Positions 50,402-59,974 are shown, counted from the first letter of the stretch. The stretch: DNA of 61,247 bases from an uncultured Lachnospiraceae bacterium (GCA_934371475.1 CAKRNX010000002.1:1-61247); one strand, 5' to 3'. Translations and numbers: made by a program. The notes: generated by a model not told the origin, from the sequence alone.

Positions 50402-52240
50402 TTAATCCACATTAAACAGTTCTCCTCTGACATCTAACTTCTTTGGCTTTTCATAGTCTTCCCCATATAAATACGCACCCAAATCTATTTTAGAAAGAAC
50501 ATGACCGGAAAACTGATTCGCCAAAAGGGGAATATCCATATAGTGCTTTCCGTACCAGTGTACCAGATACTCCCGGTATGCTGCCGGCACCGGAAGCATC
50601 ATATCTTCAAACGGCATTTCTATGATTTCATCAAACCACTTTTTAGGAAATGCGCCTCTTGTAATATTCTGGCCGACACCATCAATTAAATATTCTGATT
50701 TCGTGGAATTTTTATATTTTGTCAGAATGTGTTCAAATAAGCCATGATACCAGGAATACGGAATTAACCGCATCAATGGCAGGCTGAATTTCGACAAAAT
50801 ATAGTGAAGATTATGACGCGCATAATTGACCCACCGGATATTTATCACCGTAGTCATCGTCGTAAGCTGCTTAATATGTCTCTTCTGCCGTTTCAGATCA
50901 TTTGCCGTTTTGTCATATACGAGAATATCGATAAATATACCGTTCTCAATAGGAAATCTGTTGGAAAATTTTGTGCTGAAAAATGTATTCTTCAAACGCA
51001 CTTTGTCAAAAATATAATGACTGTTTTTCTCCGTCCAGTAAGACTGATAGAAAAACTCATCCCCCAGTTCCTCCGGACAGATCCTGCGGAAACGTTCAAA
51101 ATCCTCCCTCAGCATACCGACATCCAGATCATCATCCCACGGAATAAAACCGCCATGACGCACTGCTCCCAGAAGACTTCCGCCCACCAGGAAATATTTG
51201 ATGTCATGCTTCTTACAAATGCGGTCAATCTCACGCATTACTTTCATTTCCAGCTGCTTGATCCGTTCCAGCTGACCTGTATATGCTCTTTGCAGAAGCA
51301 GATCGCGGTCACACGATGAGACATCATACCCGGAAAAAGAATCGATCAGTTCATACGCAATCCTATGTTCATCAAACTGTGGTTTCCAGCCAAGAGCCTC
51401 AAGCTTCAGGGTACTGATCCCTTTTTCATCGAGAGTCCCCTGCGAAACTGTCTCAAGTTCACAGTCGATGCCCAACGCCCTAAAGCGCTCATACACCATA
51501 AACTGAAGATAATCCAATGTGGTCTGCCATCCGGCAAGATGATAAATATTTCCATTGTTTCCAGACAGCAGAATGCGGTATATGGCTGCCGCTGTGTTTC
51601 GCATACTCGTATAATACCGAATTGCCCTCGTCGAACAAATCCGGACTTTTCCACTGTCTTTTGCCTGATCTACAATCATCTTTAACTCTTGAGAGCTGTG
51701 ATTATCCAGCAATGCATTCGTTTCATTTAAAATTCGCAGAACCAGAAACTGAGACCTTTCCTCTCTGATATGGTCTCTGCATAACTGCTCAATCCGTGAA
51801 ACAAATTTCTCCCTGCTTGCAGCAGAACAGCCCTGAAAATATAAGCCCAGTTCGTTTTCCGCATACCGGTACCCTTCCTTACTCTCCGGAAGCATATCAG
51901 AAGATATACCCAGGCAAAACAATATCTTTTTCATGTGTTTGCCTTTATACTGCTGCAGCATAGACTCCAGTTCCGCCAAAATCCTGTCCTGCTCTTTTGG
52001 CTGTTCATATTTTCTATTCCAGCAGTCAATCCAGCAAATCGTCCATATATCGCTCTGGGCTTCACCCAGGCGTTCAGGGAAAACAGCTGTTTTTCTGGAA
52101 ATCTTTCCGCAAATGCCTTTCAGATAACCACACAATTCCGCATTATCTGTATATACCACTGTTTCTATCTGAATATTTTTAAACAGCTTTTTATAATCCG
52201 ACCATGCATATTCCAGTTCCTCTTTTTGTATCTGTTCCAT
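50402..52240 (-). CDS. Fusion of a degenerate epimerase-like domain with LicD
   Basis: 612 residues. Residues about 1-310 resemble an SDR epimerase that has lost its nucleotide-binding motif (no GxxGxxG at the start). Its second half keeps recognisable epimerase C-terminal features: ICSTRAIRYYTSMRNTAAAI (about 201-220), NIYHLAGWQT, and KLEALGWKPQFD (about 279-290). Residues about 320-612 form a LicD domain with the nucleotidyltransferase core LVGGSLLGAVRHGG and IPWDDDLDVGM (351-376), the two-Asp metal site intact. LicD proteins transfer phosphocholine or other phospho-alcohols to surface glycans. Starts in TAATG at the end of the preceding epimerase gene. The precise donor is unknown. Confidence 0.85.
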   Translation of the reverse strand: MEQIQKEELEYAWSDYKKLFKNIQIETVVYTDNAELCGYLKGICGKISRKTAVFPERLGEAQSDIWTICWIDCWNRKYEQPKEQDRILAELESMLQQYKGKHMKKILFCLGISSDMLPESKEGYRYAENELGLYFQGCSAASREKFVSRIEQLCRDHIREERSQFLVLRILNETNALLDNHSSQELKMIVDQAKDSGKVRICSTRAIRYYTSMRNTAAAIYRILLSGNNGNIYHLAGWQTTLDYLQFMVYERFRALGIDCELETVSQGTLDEKGISTLKLEALGWKPQFDEHRIAYELIDSFSGYDVSSCDRDLLLQRAYTGQLERIKQLEMKVMREIDRICKKHDIKYFLVGGSLLGAVRHGGFIPWDDDLDVGMLREDFERFRRICPEELGDEFFYQSYWTEKNSHYIFDKVRLKNTFFSTKFSNRFPIENGIFIDILVYDKTANDLKRQKRHIKQLTTMTTVINIRWVNYARHNLHYILSKFSLPLMRLIPYSWYHGLFEHILTKYKNSTKSEYLIDGVGQNITRGAFPKKWFDEIIEMPFEDMMLPVPAAYREYLVHWYGKHYMDIPLLANQFSGHVLSKIDLGAYLYGEDYEKPKKLDVRGELFNVD

Positions 52241-53310
52241 TACTGATTTTCCTCTATACTTTCTACCATTCTTTTAAGTCCGTTCTGAATTGGTACGGAG
52301 GCTTGAAAACCAAGGCTTTCCAGTTTTGAAGAATCCAGCACTGCATCACGGATAAACGAAAACCGCTTCAGGTCGGCTTCCGTAGGCAGATCAAATACCA
52401 CCTTTAAATTTCTGTCAGGATAAATTTTTGTCAGCTGTTCTGCCATTCCGGCTATGGTAATTCTGCTCTCCGGATTTGCAATATTATATGCCTGCGCCGC
52501 CTCTCCTTTTATCAGCACCGTCAGTAATGCCGATGCCGCATCTGAAATATACGTATAAGACCGCAGCTGCTCGCCGGTGCTCTTCATCACAATATTTTTA
52601 TGTTCCGCAATATTTCTTGCAAACTGGGCAACAACTTTGGAATCATCCTTTTTCATACCGGCGCCATAGAGATAGCTGAGCCTTCCGATTACCGCCGGCA
52701 CCTGATACTGATCCGCATATGCGACTGCCAAAGTCTCACACGCTTTCTTGCTGATCGGATAACAGGATCTTACATTCGTAGAATCGATCACACCAAAATC
52801 ATGCTCTCCGATCACTCCATCTTTATATGCCGCCCCGTATACCTCAATTGTTGATGCATACAAGAATTTCTTTACATTCTTTTCTCTGGCCAGTTCCAGC
52901 AAATGCGCAGTTCCGGCAAAGTTCGTCGTCATAGTTCCAGCCGGATCAGCGCCGTATTCCTTTGGCCCGGCATTGCTGGCTCAGTGTATGATATAATCTA
53001 TCGTTCCGTCCCAGCTCACGGCATCTCTTACATCCTGACAAAGGTATGAAATCAGCTCATGCTTTTCACATTCGTTAAACAGTGCCTCTGCTTTCGCTTT
53101 ATTCCTTACCATCGCAATGACATGAATCTCTTCGCCTGTCATATGAGAATACTCTAACAGAACCCGTACCAGAAAAGACCCTACAAAACCGGTTGCTCCG
53201 GTAATTAACACAGTCTGCCCTTCCAGCAATTTTAAATTTTCATTTGTCTCACATACATGACGGACATCCTGCTGCAAAACCGATAATTTTTTTACTTGTT
53301 CTCTCTGCAA
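52240..53310 (-). pseudogene. NAD-dependent epimerase/dehydratase interrupted by an in-frame TGA
   Basis: Codons 1-109 (Rossmann motif TGATGFVGS near 38-45, ending DYIIH) are followed by TGA at 52981-52983. The same frame then continues without change through ASNAGPKEYGADPAGT into MTTNFAGTAHLL and on to residue 356, including the catalytic YPISK motif. Relatives have a small residue such as Cys or Gly at the stop position, so one base change explains it. The start is probably a TTG at 53310 after GGAGGCATATTTAAT, overlapping the cytidylyltransferase gene by 19 bases. Either a recent nonsense mutation, a sequencing error, or readthrough. The downstream 230-codon piece lacks the cofactor site and could not work alone as a dehydrogenase. 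Confidence 0.8.
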
Positions 53311-53993
53311 ATTAAATATGCCTCCATCAAATCAATATCTTCCTGTGTTGTAATCTTGAAGTTTGTCCCTTCACCCGTCACAATATGCACCTTTTCACCC
53401 AGAGCGACCAGCAGAGAACAGGTTGCGACCATATTCGTAATTCCACGGCGTTTTGCTTCCTCATGAATCTCAATAAATTTCGATAAATACAGACTCTGCG
53501 GCGTCTGTGTTCTCTGGATTGTATCTCTGTTAATTTCCAGTTCGGATGTTTCGCCATCATCGGATTTTAACAGCGCTTCCGTAGCCGGAATACAGGTTAC
53601 TGCATTTCCATTCTGAATCACTCCCGCAATATTGCTGTTAATAATATTGTCGCTTACCAGCGGCCGCACCGCATCATGGATCACAATAATGTCATCCGGT
53701 GAGCAATTCTCCCTCAGCAGCTCCATTCCATTTCTCAATGACTCCAGCCCCGTAGCTCCTCCCTGAGCCATCCACCTTAATTTTGTGATATGATATTTTT
53801 CCGCATATTTCCATACCACTTCTTCCCATCCATGCAGACATACTACTGCGATTGCATCAATCGCCGCATTGTTCTGAAAAGCTTCCAGTGTATATACAAG
53901 AATCGGCTTATCTCTCACCACAATAAACTGTTTCGGCGTTGCCATATGCATTCTTGCTCCCACACCGCCTGCTATAATTAATCCGATATTCAT
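53292..53993 (-). CDS. IspD/TarI-like cytidylyltransferase (second copy)
   Basis: 233 residues. N-terminal LIIAGGVGARMHMATPKQF is the nucleotide-binding signature of the IspD/TarI family; HDAVRPLV and the QRTQTPQSLY segment are also characteristic. It shares only partial similarity with the TarI-type enzyme at 57468-58202, so the two probably activate different alditol phosphates to CDP-alditols. It lies between a glycosyltransferase (ending 2 bases before its ATG) and the epimerase, an order seen in LicD-containing loci of Lachnospiraceae. Housekeeping IspD for isoprenoids is less likely given the context. Confidence 0.88.
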   Translation of the reverse strand: MNIGLIIAGGVGARMHMATPKQFIVVRDKPILVYTLEAFQNNAAIDAIAVVCLHGWEEVVWKYAEKYHITKLRWMAQGGATGLESLRNGMELLRENCSPDDIIVIHDAVRPLVSDNIINSNIAGVIQNGNAVTCIPATEALLKSDDGETSELEINRDTIQRTQTPQSLYLSKFIEIHEEAKRRGITNMVATCSLLVALGEKVHIVTGEGTNFKITTQEDIDLMEAYLICRENK

Positions 53994-53994
53994 A

Positions 53995-55197
53995 TTACGC
54001 CCTCCCGCTTTTTATTTTTCTGTAAATACGTTTTGCCAGTTTTTTCCCCTGACAGATCCACGACGGACTTAAGTCCTCCATCTGTTTTTTCAGAGCTTTA
54101 TTTTCTTCTTTTAAAGCCTTATTTGTTTCCTTTAAAACTTTATTTTCCCTTTTTAATTCTTTTACTTTTTCCGCGGAAAGTCTTTTTGCCGCCGTATCTT
54201 CCGTAAACTGTATATATGTCACAAACGCCAGATATGTCTGAAAATCTTCCGGTGTATCATACAGCAGATGTTCTACACATTCTGCATACCATTCCTTATA
54301 AAAATAACTTTTCTCCTGCTGTCGGATATGCAGTTTTTTCAGTCCTTCTTTTTGCAAAAAAATGACAATCTCCAGAAATGCCTTCCTGTCCGGAAGATTT
54401 CTCAAAAGAAAAATAATGCTTTCCAGTGCCTTATTGACAAAACTTCTCTCAGGCAGTACTCCCATCCGTTCAAGATCCTGAGCGGTATCTATCCATGCCT
54501 GAAACGGGGCAAACGGCGCTATCGAGAGCGTTCCCATCAGGCTCTGTTTCTGATTTTTACGGTAATTCACGAGACAGGCGTCAACTGTCGTAATGCTGTC
54601 TGCCAGACATAAGGCATGAAGGGTAAAATAAATGTCGTTTCCATTCCTTACACCCTGAAAATCCAAATTCCATTTTTTTATAAACGCACTGCGATACATT
54701 TTGTTCCACGCCGGTACATTCGTAAAATTTAAAATATAATCTTCATTCGTATTCCGGTTAAATGTCGGCGTATCCGGAATCCATTTTTTATTTAAATACA
54801 CCGGCACAGGAAATGACTGTTTCTTTTCCTGGAGATACTGTCGCGCTCCACACACACAGATATCCGCATCCTGCTCTTTTGCTTTCTCATACATTTTCTC
54901 AAGTGCTTCCGGCTCAAAAAAATCATCACAGTCCCAGAACACAAGGTATTCTCCCTGTGCATGAGATTTTCCTGTATTTCGCGCAATGCCCGCATACAGA
55001 TTTTTCTGATGATAAACCTGTACCCGTTCATCTTTTTCTCTGTATCTTTCCAGTATGTCACACGAACTGTCCGTAGACCCGTCATCCACACAAATAATCT
55101 CAATATCCTGTAACGTCTGTCCGCAGATACTGTCCATACACTGTTCCAGGTATTCTTCCCCGTTATAAACAGCCACAATCACTGATACCTTGATCAT
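53995..55197 (-). CDS. Family 2 glycosyltransferase with C-terminal coiled coil
   Basis: 400 residues. GT-A domain at about 1-230 (VSVIVAVYNGEEYLEQCMDS, CVDDGSTDSS, and the metal-site region FWDCDDFFEP). A helical region follows, with a heptad-like coiled coil at about 345-378 (KELKRENKVLKETNKALKEE) and a basic tail that could touch the membrane. The ATG at 55197 after GAGGGAGGCAAA is used, the earlier in-frame ATG lacks a site. Acts in synthesis of the surface polymer; donor and acceptor sugars unknown. Confidence 0.9.
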   Translation of the reverse strand: MIKVSVIVAVYNGEEYLEQCMDSICGQTLQDIEIICVDDGSTDSSCDILERYREKDERVQVYHQKNLYAGIARNTGKSHAQGEYLVFWDCDDFFEPEALEKMYEKAKEQDADICVCGARQYLQEKKQSFPVPVYLNKKWIPDTPTFNRNTNEDYILNFTNVPAWNKMYRSAFIKKWNLDFQGVRNGNDIYFTLHALCLADSITTVDACLVNYRKNQKQSLMGTLSIAPFAPFQAWIDTAQDLERMGVLPERSFVNKALESIIFLLRNLPDRKAFLEIVIFLQKEGLKKLHIRQQEKSYFYKEWYAECVEHLLYDTPEDFQTYLAFVTYIQFTEDTAAKRLSAEKVKELKRENKVLKETNKALKEENKALKKQMEDLSPSWICQGKKLAKRIYRKIKSGRA

Positions 55198-55219
55198 TTT
55201 GCCTCCCTCTTTCCTATCA

Positions 55220-56416
55220 CTATCTCTCCAGAAGTTGTAAGATACGTTCTGTTGCATGCCCGTCGCATGCCCCCATATATTTTTCCTTAAATCGGATCAC
55301 TCTGTTCCTGTCAAACCAGTTATCCATATTTTTTAAGCATGCCGCCACCTCTTCCGTATTACTCAGGATCGGTCCCGGCACAAGATCTCTGTAAGGATAG
55401 TAGAAACCTCTTTCATCATAATACTCATCCAGATCATAGGCAAAAAACAGCATCGGCCGCTCCATTAATGAGTATTCAAAAATCAGAGAAGAATAATCTG
55501 TTATGCAGACATCACTGCACATCAGCAGATCTTCTATCTCGAGCAGCTCCGTTACATCCAACACCCGGTCGGAACATGCCGCCGGGATCTCCGGACGTTT
55601 CTTCACAAAAGGATGATGTTTGCATAAAAAAATATAATCATCGCCGGCCAATGCGCACAGCTTCTCAAAATCTAACCGTTCCGGAGATTTGGCACATGCC
55701 ACTTTTCCCCGAAATGTCGGAGCATACAAAACAATCTTTTTATTCTTTGCCTCAATTCCCAGGTGCTGTCCGATCACCTCTGACACTCTTTTTTGAGCAG
55801 CCTTCCTCCGTGCGGACGAATAATAACAATCTGTCCTGGAAATCCCTGTTGAGACAATTTTTTCCTTCTCACTTTCCATATGAAAGGCTTCCGCATAAGC
55901 CCACACAACTTCCCGGCTGCTGACTGTCACCATAGAAAAATTTTTATGAACCGGAAAACGTTCCAGATCGCTCTTCCCCGATCCGAATTTTTTATCGGCC
56001 ACACTGTAGCCAAATTTTTTAAACGCTCCGCAGGCATGCCACGTCTGTATCACTTTCGTCTCCGATCTCAGCGGCAGACAGCTGATAAAATACGAAGAAT
56101 CATTGATAAAAATATATTCTGCATCCGCAAGATCACGGAGCGCATCCCATTCATTTTTGCACACCTGGAAGCGGCCGGCCATTCCTTCCCGGATACAGCG
56201 GACTGTCACATGGTATGCTTCATTTTTTTTCATTTGCTGATAAAGTTCCTGAAAATTATCAGTCAGTCCATTCATACGAATTTCAAGAAAAACTGTCTTT
56301 CCTGAAATAACGGGTCTTTTTGCATACCGCTGATATCTCAGCGGATAAAGAAAATGCAGTGTTCCTGATTTGTATATATTGCGAAGCACTGCCTTCGCCC
56401 CCGATTTCACATTCAT
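55220..56416 (-). CDS. CDP-glycerol/ribitol glycerophosphotransferase family protein (TagB/TagF-like) 2
   Basis: 398 residues, PF04464 family, which polymerises or primes glycerol- or ribitol-phosphate onto wall polymers. The conserved VIQTWHACGAFKKFGY, VLYAPTFRG, the KHHPF motif and ITDYSSLIFEYSLMERP are present. The N-terminal 110 residues form the membrane-binding part. It begins in ATGA overlapping the tarJ stop. A paralogue lies at 58199-59377; together with TarI and TarJ they suggest a ribitol-phosphate polymer, but whether each acts as primase or polymerase cannot be told. Confidence 0.9.
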   Translation of the reverse strand: MNVKSGAKAVLRNIYKSGTLHFLYPLRYQRYAKRPVISGKTVFLEIRMNGLTDNFQELYQQMKKNEAYHVTVRCIREGMAGRFQVCKNEWDALRDLADAEYIFINDSSYFISCLPLRSETKVIQTWHACGAFKKFGYSVADKKFGSGKSDLERFPVHKNFSMVTVSSREVVWAYAEAFHMESEKEKIVSTGISRTDCYYSSARRKAAQKRVSEVIGQHLGIEAKNKKIVLYAPTFRGKVACAKSPERLDFEKLCALAGDDYIFLCKHHPFVKKRPEIPAACSDRVLDVTELLEIEDLLMCSDVCITDYSSLIFEYSLMERPMLFFAYDLDEYYDERGFYYPYRDLVPGPILSNTEEVAACLKNMDNWFDRNRVIRFKEKYMGACDGHATERILQLLER

Positions 56417-57453
56417 CTTTCCACCGCATTTCTGTCCCAGACCATAATCGTTTTTCCTGTAAACTTGTGTATGTCCATCTCAAACGCTTTTTCTATATCC
56501 TTCATGCCACATATCTCCACGACTCCGCTGATCTGTTTTTCCAGGTATTCCGGAAGCCGAATATTTTCCCGGTATAAGCGGATCACACCTTCAAAATCGG
56601 TTCTTCCGCTCCGGCTTGTGCCCAGTATCCGCAAACCTTTTTCCAGGATCATTCTCGTATTGATCGGAACATAATCTTCCGATACTCCGAGTATCGCCAC
56701 CGTTCCCTCCGGATTAAGGTGATCAATAATCTGATTGATCACCTGTCCCGAAGCCGTTCCTCCCACACATTCAAATGCATGGTCGATCTGAAGCGTTTCC
56801 GGTATTTCCGATACTTTATATACTTCATCTGCAAAACTGAAATCACTCAGTTTTGTATCTGTCACTCCAAACACACAGATCTTACTTTCAGGAAATCTGA
56901 TTTTCAGCAGCAACGATGTAAAATACCCCATATTTCCATCGCCCCAGACACCTATGGTATCTCTTCTTTGATGTGCTATTTTATCAAAACGGGAAATCGC
57001 ATGATAACACACCGTCACCATCTCTGTAAATGATGCGATCAGATCGTTTACATTCTCCGGCACCCGAACCAACCGGTCAGCAGTCGTCTGTATATACTCC
57101 TGCATCAGCCCGTTCATACTGCTGCCGCGAAATTTACTGCTTCTCAGATAATTTTCCGCCACAATATCATCCTGTTCAAACGGAGTGTTAGGGATCACCA
57201 CCACTCTTTCCCCGCAGGCAAACTGTCCCTGCGGATCATAGATCACTCTCCCGACTCCTTCATGGATCAGCGCCATCGGAAGCTTCTGCTTCAGAATATC
57301 AGCCGACCTTTTCCCCTGATAATATCTCTGATCTGCATTACAGATAGAAAGACAGCTTGGGCGCACAATTATGTGCTCCTGATCCAACGATAAATCTTCA
57401 AATGCAATTTCAAACTGCCGTGGGCGAACCAGCTGGTATATCGTATTTAACAT
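56413..57453 (-). CDS. tarJ: Ribulose-5-phosphate reductase (TarJ-like)
   Basis: 346 residues, medium-chain alcohol dehydrogenase fold. Reduces D-ribulose 5-phosphate to ribitol 5-phosphate. Zinc-type N-terminal domain with Cys in CLSICNADQRYYQGKR and the conserved HEGVGRVIYD; Rossmann motif GVWGDGNMGYF at about 168-178. This matches TarJ rather than sorbitol or alcohol dehydrogenases, and the TarI-type gene lies immediately upstream (14-base gap). Start follows GGAGGAAGTTT. Confidence 0.9.
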   Translation of the reverse strand: MLNTIYQLVRPRQFEIAFEDLSLDQEHIIVRPSCLSICNADQRYYQGKRSADILKQKLPMALIHEGVGRVIYDPQGQFACGERVVVIPNTPFEQDDIVAENYLRSSKFRGSSMNGLMQEYIQTTADRLVRVPENVNDLIASFTEMVTVCYHAISRFDKIAHQRRDTIGVWGDGNMGYFTSLLLKIRFPESKICVFGVTDTKLSDFSFADEVYKVSEIPETLQIDHAFECVGGTASGQVINQIIDHLNPEGTVAILGVSEDYVPINTRMILEKGLRILGTSRSGRTDFEGVIRLYRENIRLPEYLEKQISGVVEICGMKDIEKAFEMDIHKFTGKTIMVWDRNAVER

Positions 57454-57467
57454 AAACTTCCTCCGAA

Positions 57468-58202
57468 CTACTGCATGTCTGATATCGTCTCAATATCCAT
57501 TCCCAGCAGCGCTTTCGCTACTGTAATATCATAGGGATACGTTATTTTTATATTAAATACCTCTCCCTGAACCAGATGTACGTGTTCTCCCTTTAGGACC
57601 ATGATTTTACATGCATCTGTCAGTACCTCTTTCTCCTGATCACTCAATGCTTCATACTGTTCTTTTAATCTTTTGGCGTGAAACGACTGCGGCGTCTGTC
57701 CCTGATACATAAATCTGCGATCCGGGATATCCGTAATCCGGACGCTGCCTTTGCTCTCCACAATCGTATCTGTTGCCGGAATTACCGTATCGCAGGCCCC
57801 GTATTTCTGCGCACACTCAATATTCTCTGATAAAATCCTGTGCGTGACAAACGGTCTCACTGAATCGTGAGTCACAATAATCGTGTCCTCATCCAGTTTT
57901 CCATTTTCTTCAATATATCGAATCCCGTTCATAATCGTTTCATTTCTGGTCTCTCCGCCTGTTAAAACAGTTATTTTTTTCATGTTCGGGATGTATTTCT
58001 GTATGATATCTTTTGTATAGGATACCCAGGCTTTGGGCGAAAGAACCAGTATTTCATCAAGTCCCGGATGAACCGCAAATTTTTCGATCGTATGAACAAT
58101 GATCGGCTTTTTCCCCAGCTCCAGAAATTGTTTTGGTTTTTCCATATTCCCCATTCTGGCTCCAATCCCGCCTGCCAAAATCATTCCGTAAATACCGCTC
58201 AT
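57468..58202 (-). CDS. tarI: Ribitol-5-phosphate cytidylyltransferase (TarI-like)
   Basis: 244 residues. Makes CDP-ribitol from CTP and ribitol 5-phosphate. MILAGGIGARMGNMEKPKQF is the nucleotide site; VTHDSVRPFV and YQGQTPQSFH follow. Pairing with a TarJ gene supports this over IspD. ATGA overlap with the upstream glycerophosphotransferase gene and start after GGAGGAAGCAAAGAA. Confidence 0.9.
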   Translation of the reverse strand: MSGIYGMILAGGIGARMGNMEKPKQFLELGKKPIIVHTIEKFAVHPGLDEILVLSPKAWVSYTKDIIQKYIPNMKKITVLTGGETRNETIMNGIRYIEENGKLDEDTIIVTHDSVRPFVTHRILSENIECAQKYGACDTVIPATDTIVESKGSVRITDIPDRRFMYQGQTPQSFHAKRLKEQYEALSDQEKEVLTDACKIMVLKGEHVHLVQGEVFNIKITYPYDITVAKALLGMDIETISDMQ

Positions 58203-59377
58203 TTCTTTGCTTCCTCCACCATATAATTTACAATTCGTTCTGTCGCAGATCCATCACATTCGCTCATATATTTTTCTGTAAACTGCTTCTTTTTTTCTTC
58301 CATGCTTTGATTTTGCCTCTGTATCTGACCGGTAAAATCTGCGTTTGCACCTGCAGTACCTGCTTTTCGCACTGTCTCTGCCAGCAGCTCCTCCCGATCC
58401 GTCACATATCCCGGAATTTCTGAAAAATTCAGATAAAATCCTCTCTGCTCCTGATACTCCTGCAAATCCGGAACATATAAAACCAACACCCCGTCAAAAA
58501 GCAGATACTCAAAAATAAGCGATGAATAATCTGCAATCAGCACATCCGTCACAGCAAACAATCGTTCCGTGGGAATACTGCAGTCTTCATTCTTATATTG
58601 CTCATGCATATGCGGATGTACCCGACACAGAACAAACCATTCCTCGCCAAGTTCTTTCTGCAGTTTTTTCAAATCCATCTCGATCAATTTGGGATGTCCC
58701 GGATTTCCCCGGAAGGTAGGTGCCCACAGAACAACTTTTTTCCCTTTTGCCTGCGGGTACTGTCGGTAAAAATCTGACTGACATTTATTTCTCCATGCCT
58801 CATCAAAATAAATGTCTGTCCGGCTTACTCCCATCGGTTTTACACACTGCTGCGGGAGACGCATCGCTGAGGCAAACGGTTTCACGCAGGCCTCTGCGCT
58901 TACTGTTACCAGATCAATATTTTTAAATACATTTCCATGATAATTTCTGGGAATATCATCTTCTGTATCATATCCGAATTTTTTAAACGCGCCGCAGGCA
59001 TGCCACAGCTGAATCACTTTTGTAGATTTTCGCTTCCGGCAGGATGCTGCCGGAAGAAAGTTATCGCATATGATTACATATTCCGCCTGCGCATACCACC
59101 TCATAAACCGGCACATCTGTTTCAAAACTGTCACCGGACCATGCGTCTGATAATTTAAGTAACATTCCCGGATCTGTATTCTGTTTCCGCTTTTCTTCTC
59201 AGAAAATCTCTGATATAAAAGATTCATATTTTCCGGACGTGCATCATGATGCGCATCAGCAAACACAACCAGTCCCGGTATCATTTTTCTCCGACAGCCG
59301 ATCCTGTAACACAGAGGCAGCAGAAAATTTTGTGATATCATTTTAATGTACTGTTTTATTTCCAGCTTTAAGTCCAT
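58199..59377 (-). CDS. CDP-glycerol/ribitol glycerophosphotransferase family protein (TagB/TagF-like) 1
   Basis: 392 residues, same PF04464 family as the gene at 55220. Shared motifs: VIQLWHACGAFKKFGYD, LWAPTFRG, RVHPHM and IADYSSLIFEYLLFDG. It appears to be the first gene of the surface-polymer operon. The ATG at 59377 follows AAAAGGATTTGAA; a TTG two codons upstream is less likely. The two copies differ in their N-terminal third, which may reflect different acceptors. Confidence 0.9.
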   Translation of the reverse strand: MDLKLEIKQYIKMISQNFLLPLCYRIGCRRKMIPGLVVFADAHHDARPENMNLLYQRFSEKKSGNRIQIRECYLNYQTHGPVTVLKQMCRFMRWYAQAEYVIICDNFLPAASCRKRKSTKVIQLWHACGAFKKFGYDTEDDIPRNYHGNVFKNIDLVTVSAEACVKPFASAMRLPQQCVKPMGVSRTDIYFDEAWRNKCQSDFYRQYPQAKGKKVVLWAPTFRGNPGHPKLIEMDLKKLQKELGEEWFVLCRVHPHMHEQYKNEDCSIPTERLFAVTDVLIADYSSLIFEYLLFDGVLVLYVPDLQEYQEQRGFYLNFSEIPGYVTDREELLAETVRKAGTAGANADFTGQIQRQNQSMEEKKKQFTEKYMSECDGSATERIVNYMVEEAKK

Positions 59378-59434
59378 TTTCAAATCCTTTTCCGTGTTTT
59401 AGTAAAAATTCATGATCTGTCTGCTGCCTGTCGC

Positions 59435-59499
59435 TTTACCGGAGCATATTGGAAAAAAGCTTTTATAAACGGAAATGTTTTTAAACACACTCCGGTAAA
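59435..59499. other. Inverted repeat in the leader of the surface-polymer operon
   Basis: TTTACCGGAG (59435-59444) and CTCCGGTAAA (59490-59499) are perfect complements separated by 45 bases. No T run follows on either strand. Possibly a regulatory RNA structure or a protein-binding site; I find no promoter I trust beside it. Confidence 0.4.
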
Positions 59500-59508
59500 A
59501 CATAACAT

Positions 59509-59931
59509 TTATCTGGTTTTATGAAACACAAAAAACTTGCTCAGAATATAGTTTGCCGCTGTGACAATTACCTGTACAATGAGCTTTGCAAGCTTATCGC
59601 TCATTCCTGCAACAGTCACCATCAAAAACATACATACCATATCCATCAGCAAGGTTGTAATCCGTGATCCATAGAAAGCTGCCGCTTCCTTTAATTTATT
59701 TTCATTTTTACTTTCAAACACATATTTTCGATTTGTGAAATATGCAAACGTAACTGCCGCAATCCAGGATATCACATTTGCCGCCTGAAGCTGCCACGGC
59801 GTCTCCGGATCCAGGAATGTGAGTACGCATCCATAATATACCCCGAGACTCACCACAGTTGTCAGTACCCCTACAATCAGGTAATTCACAAGTTCTTTAT
59901 ATTTCTCATACAACTTTTTTAGCTTGTCCAT
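59509..59931 (-). CDS. GtrA-family membrane protein
   Basis: 140 residues with four TM segments in the characteristic GtrA pattern (LVNYLIVGVLTTVVSLGVYY near the start, FAYFTNRKYVFESK in the central loop, and a basic end KFFVFHKTR). GtrA proteins are thought to flip or present polyprenyl-phosphate-linked sugars. A GtrB-like glycosyltransferase is encoded just upstream on the same strand, the usual partner. Confidence 0.9.
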   Translation of the reverse strand: MDKLKKLYEKYKELVNYLIVGVLTTVVSLGVYYGCVLTFLDPETPWQLQAANVISWIAAVTFAYFTNRKYVFESKNENKLKEAAAFYGSRITTLLMDMVCMFLMVTVAGMSDKLAKLIVQVIVTAANYILSKFFVFHKTR

Positions 59932-59974
59932 TATTTTCGCCTGTCTTTTTACTTTTCGTTTTATCTTCGAGGGA

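Noticed and set aside
52981..52983. Selenocysteine at the in-frame TGA of the epimerase
   Set aside because: The position can be Cys in relatives, but it is not catalytic in this family and no selenocysteine insertion hairpin with a conserved loop is obvious just downstream. A nonsense change or sequence error is simpler.
53292..53993. Housekeeping isoprenoid enzyme IspD
   Set aside because: It is embedded in overlapping surface-polymer genes beside an epimerase and LicD; a non-isoprenoid CDP-alditol role is more likely, although sequence alone does not exclude IspD activity.
59435..59499. Terminator for the GtrA gene
   Set aside because: The 10-bp inverted repeat has a 45-base spacer and no T run on either strand.
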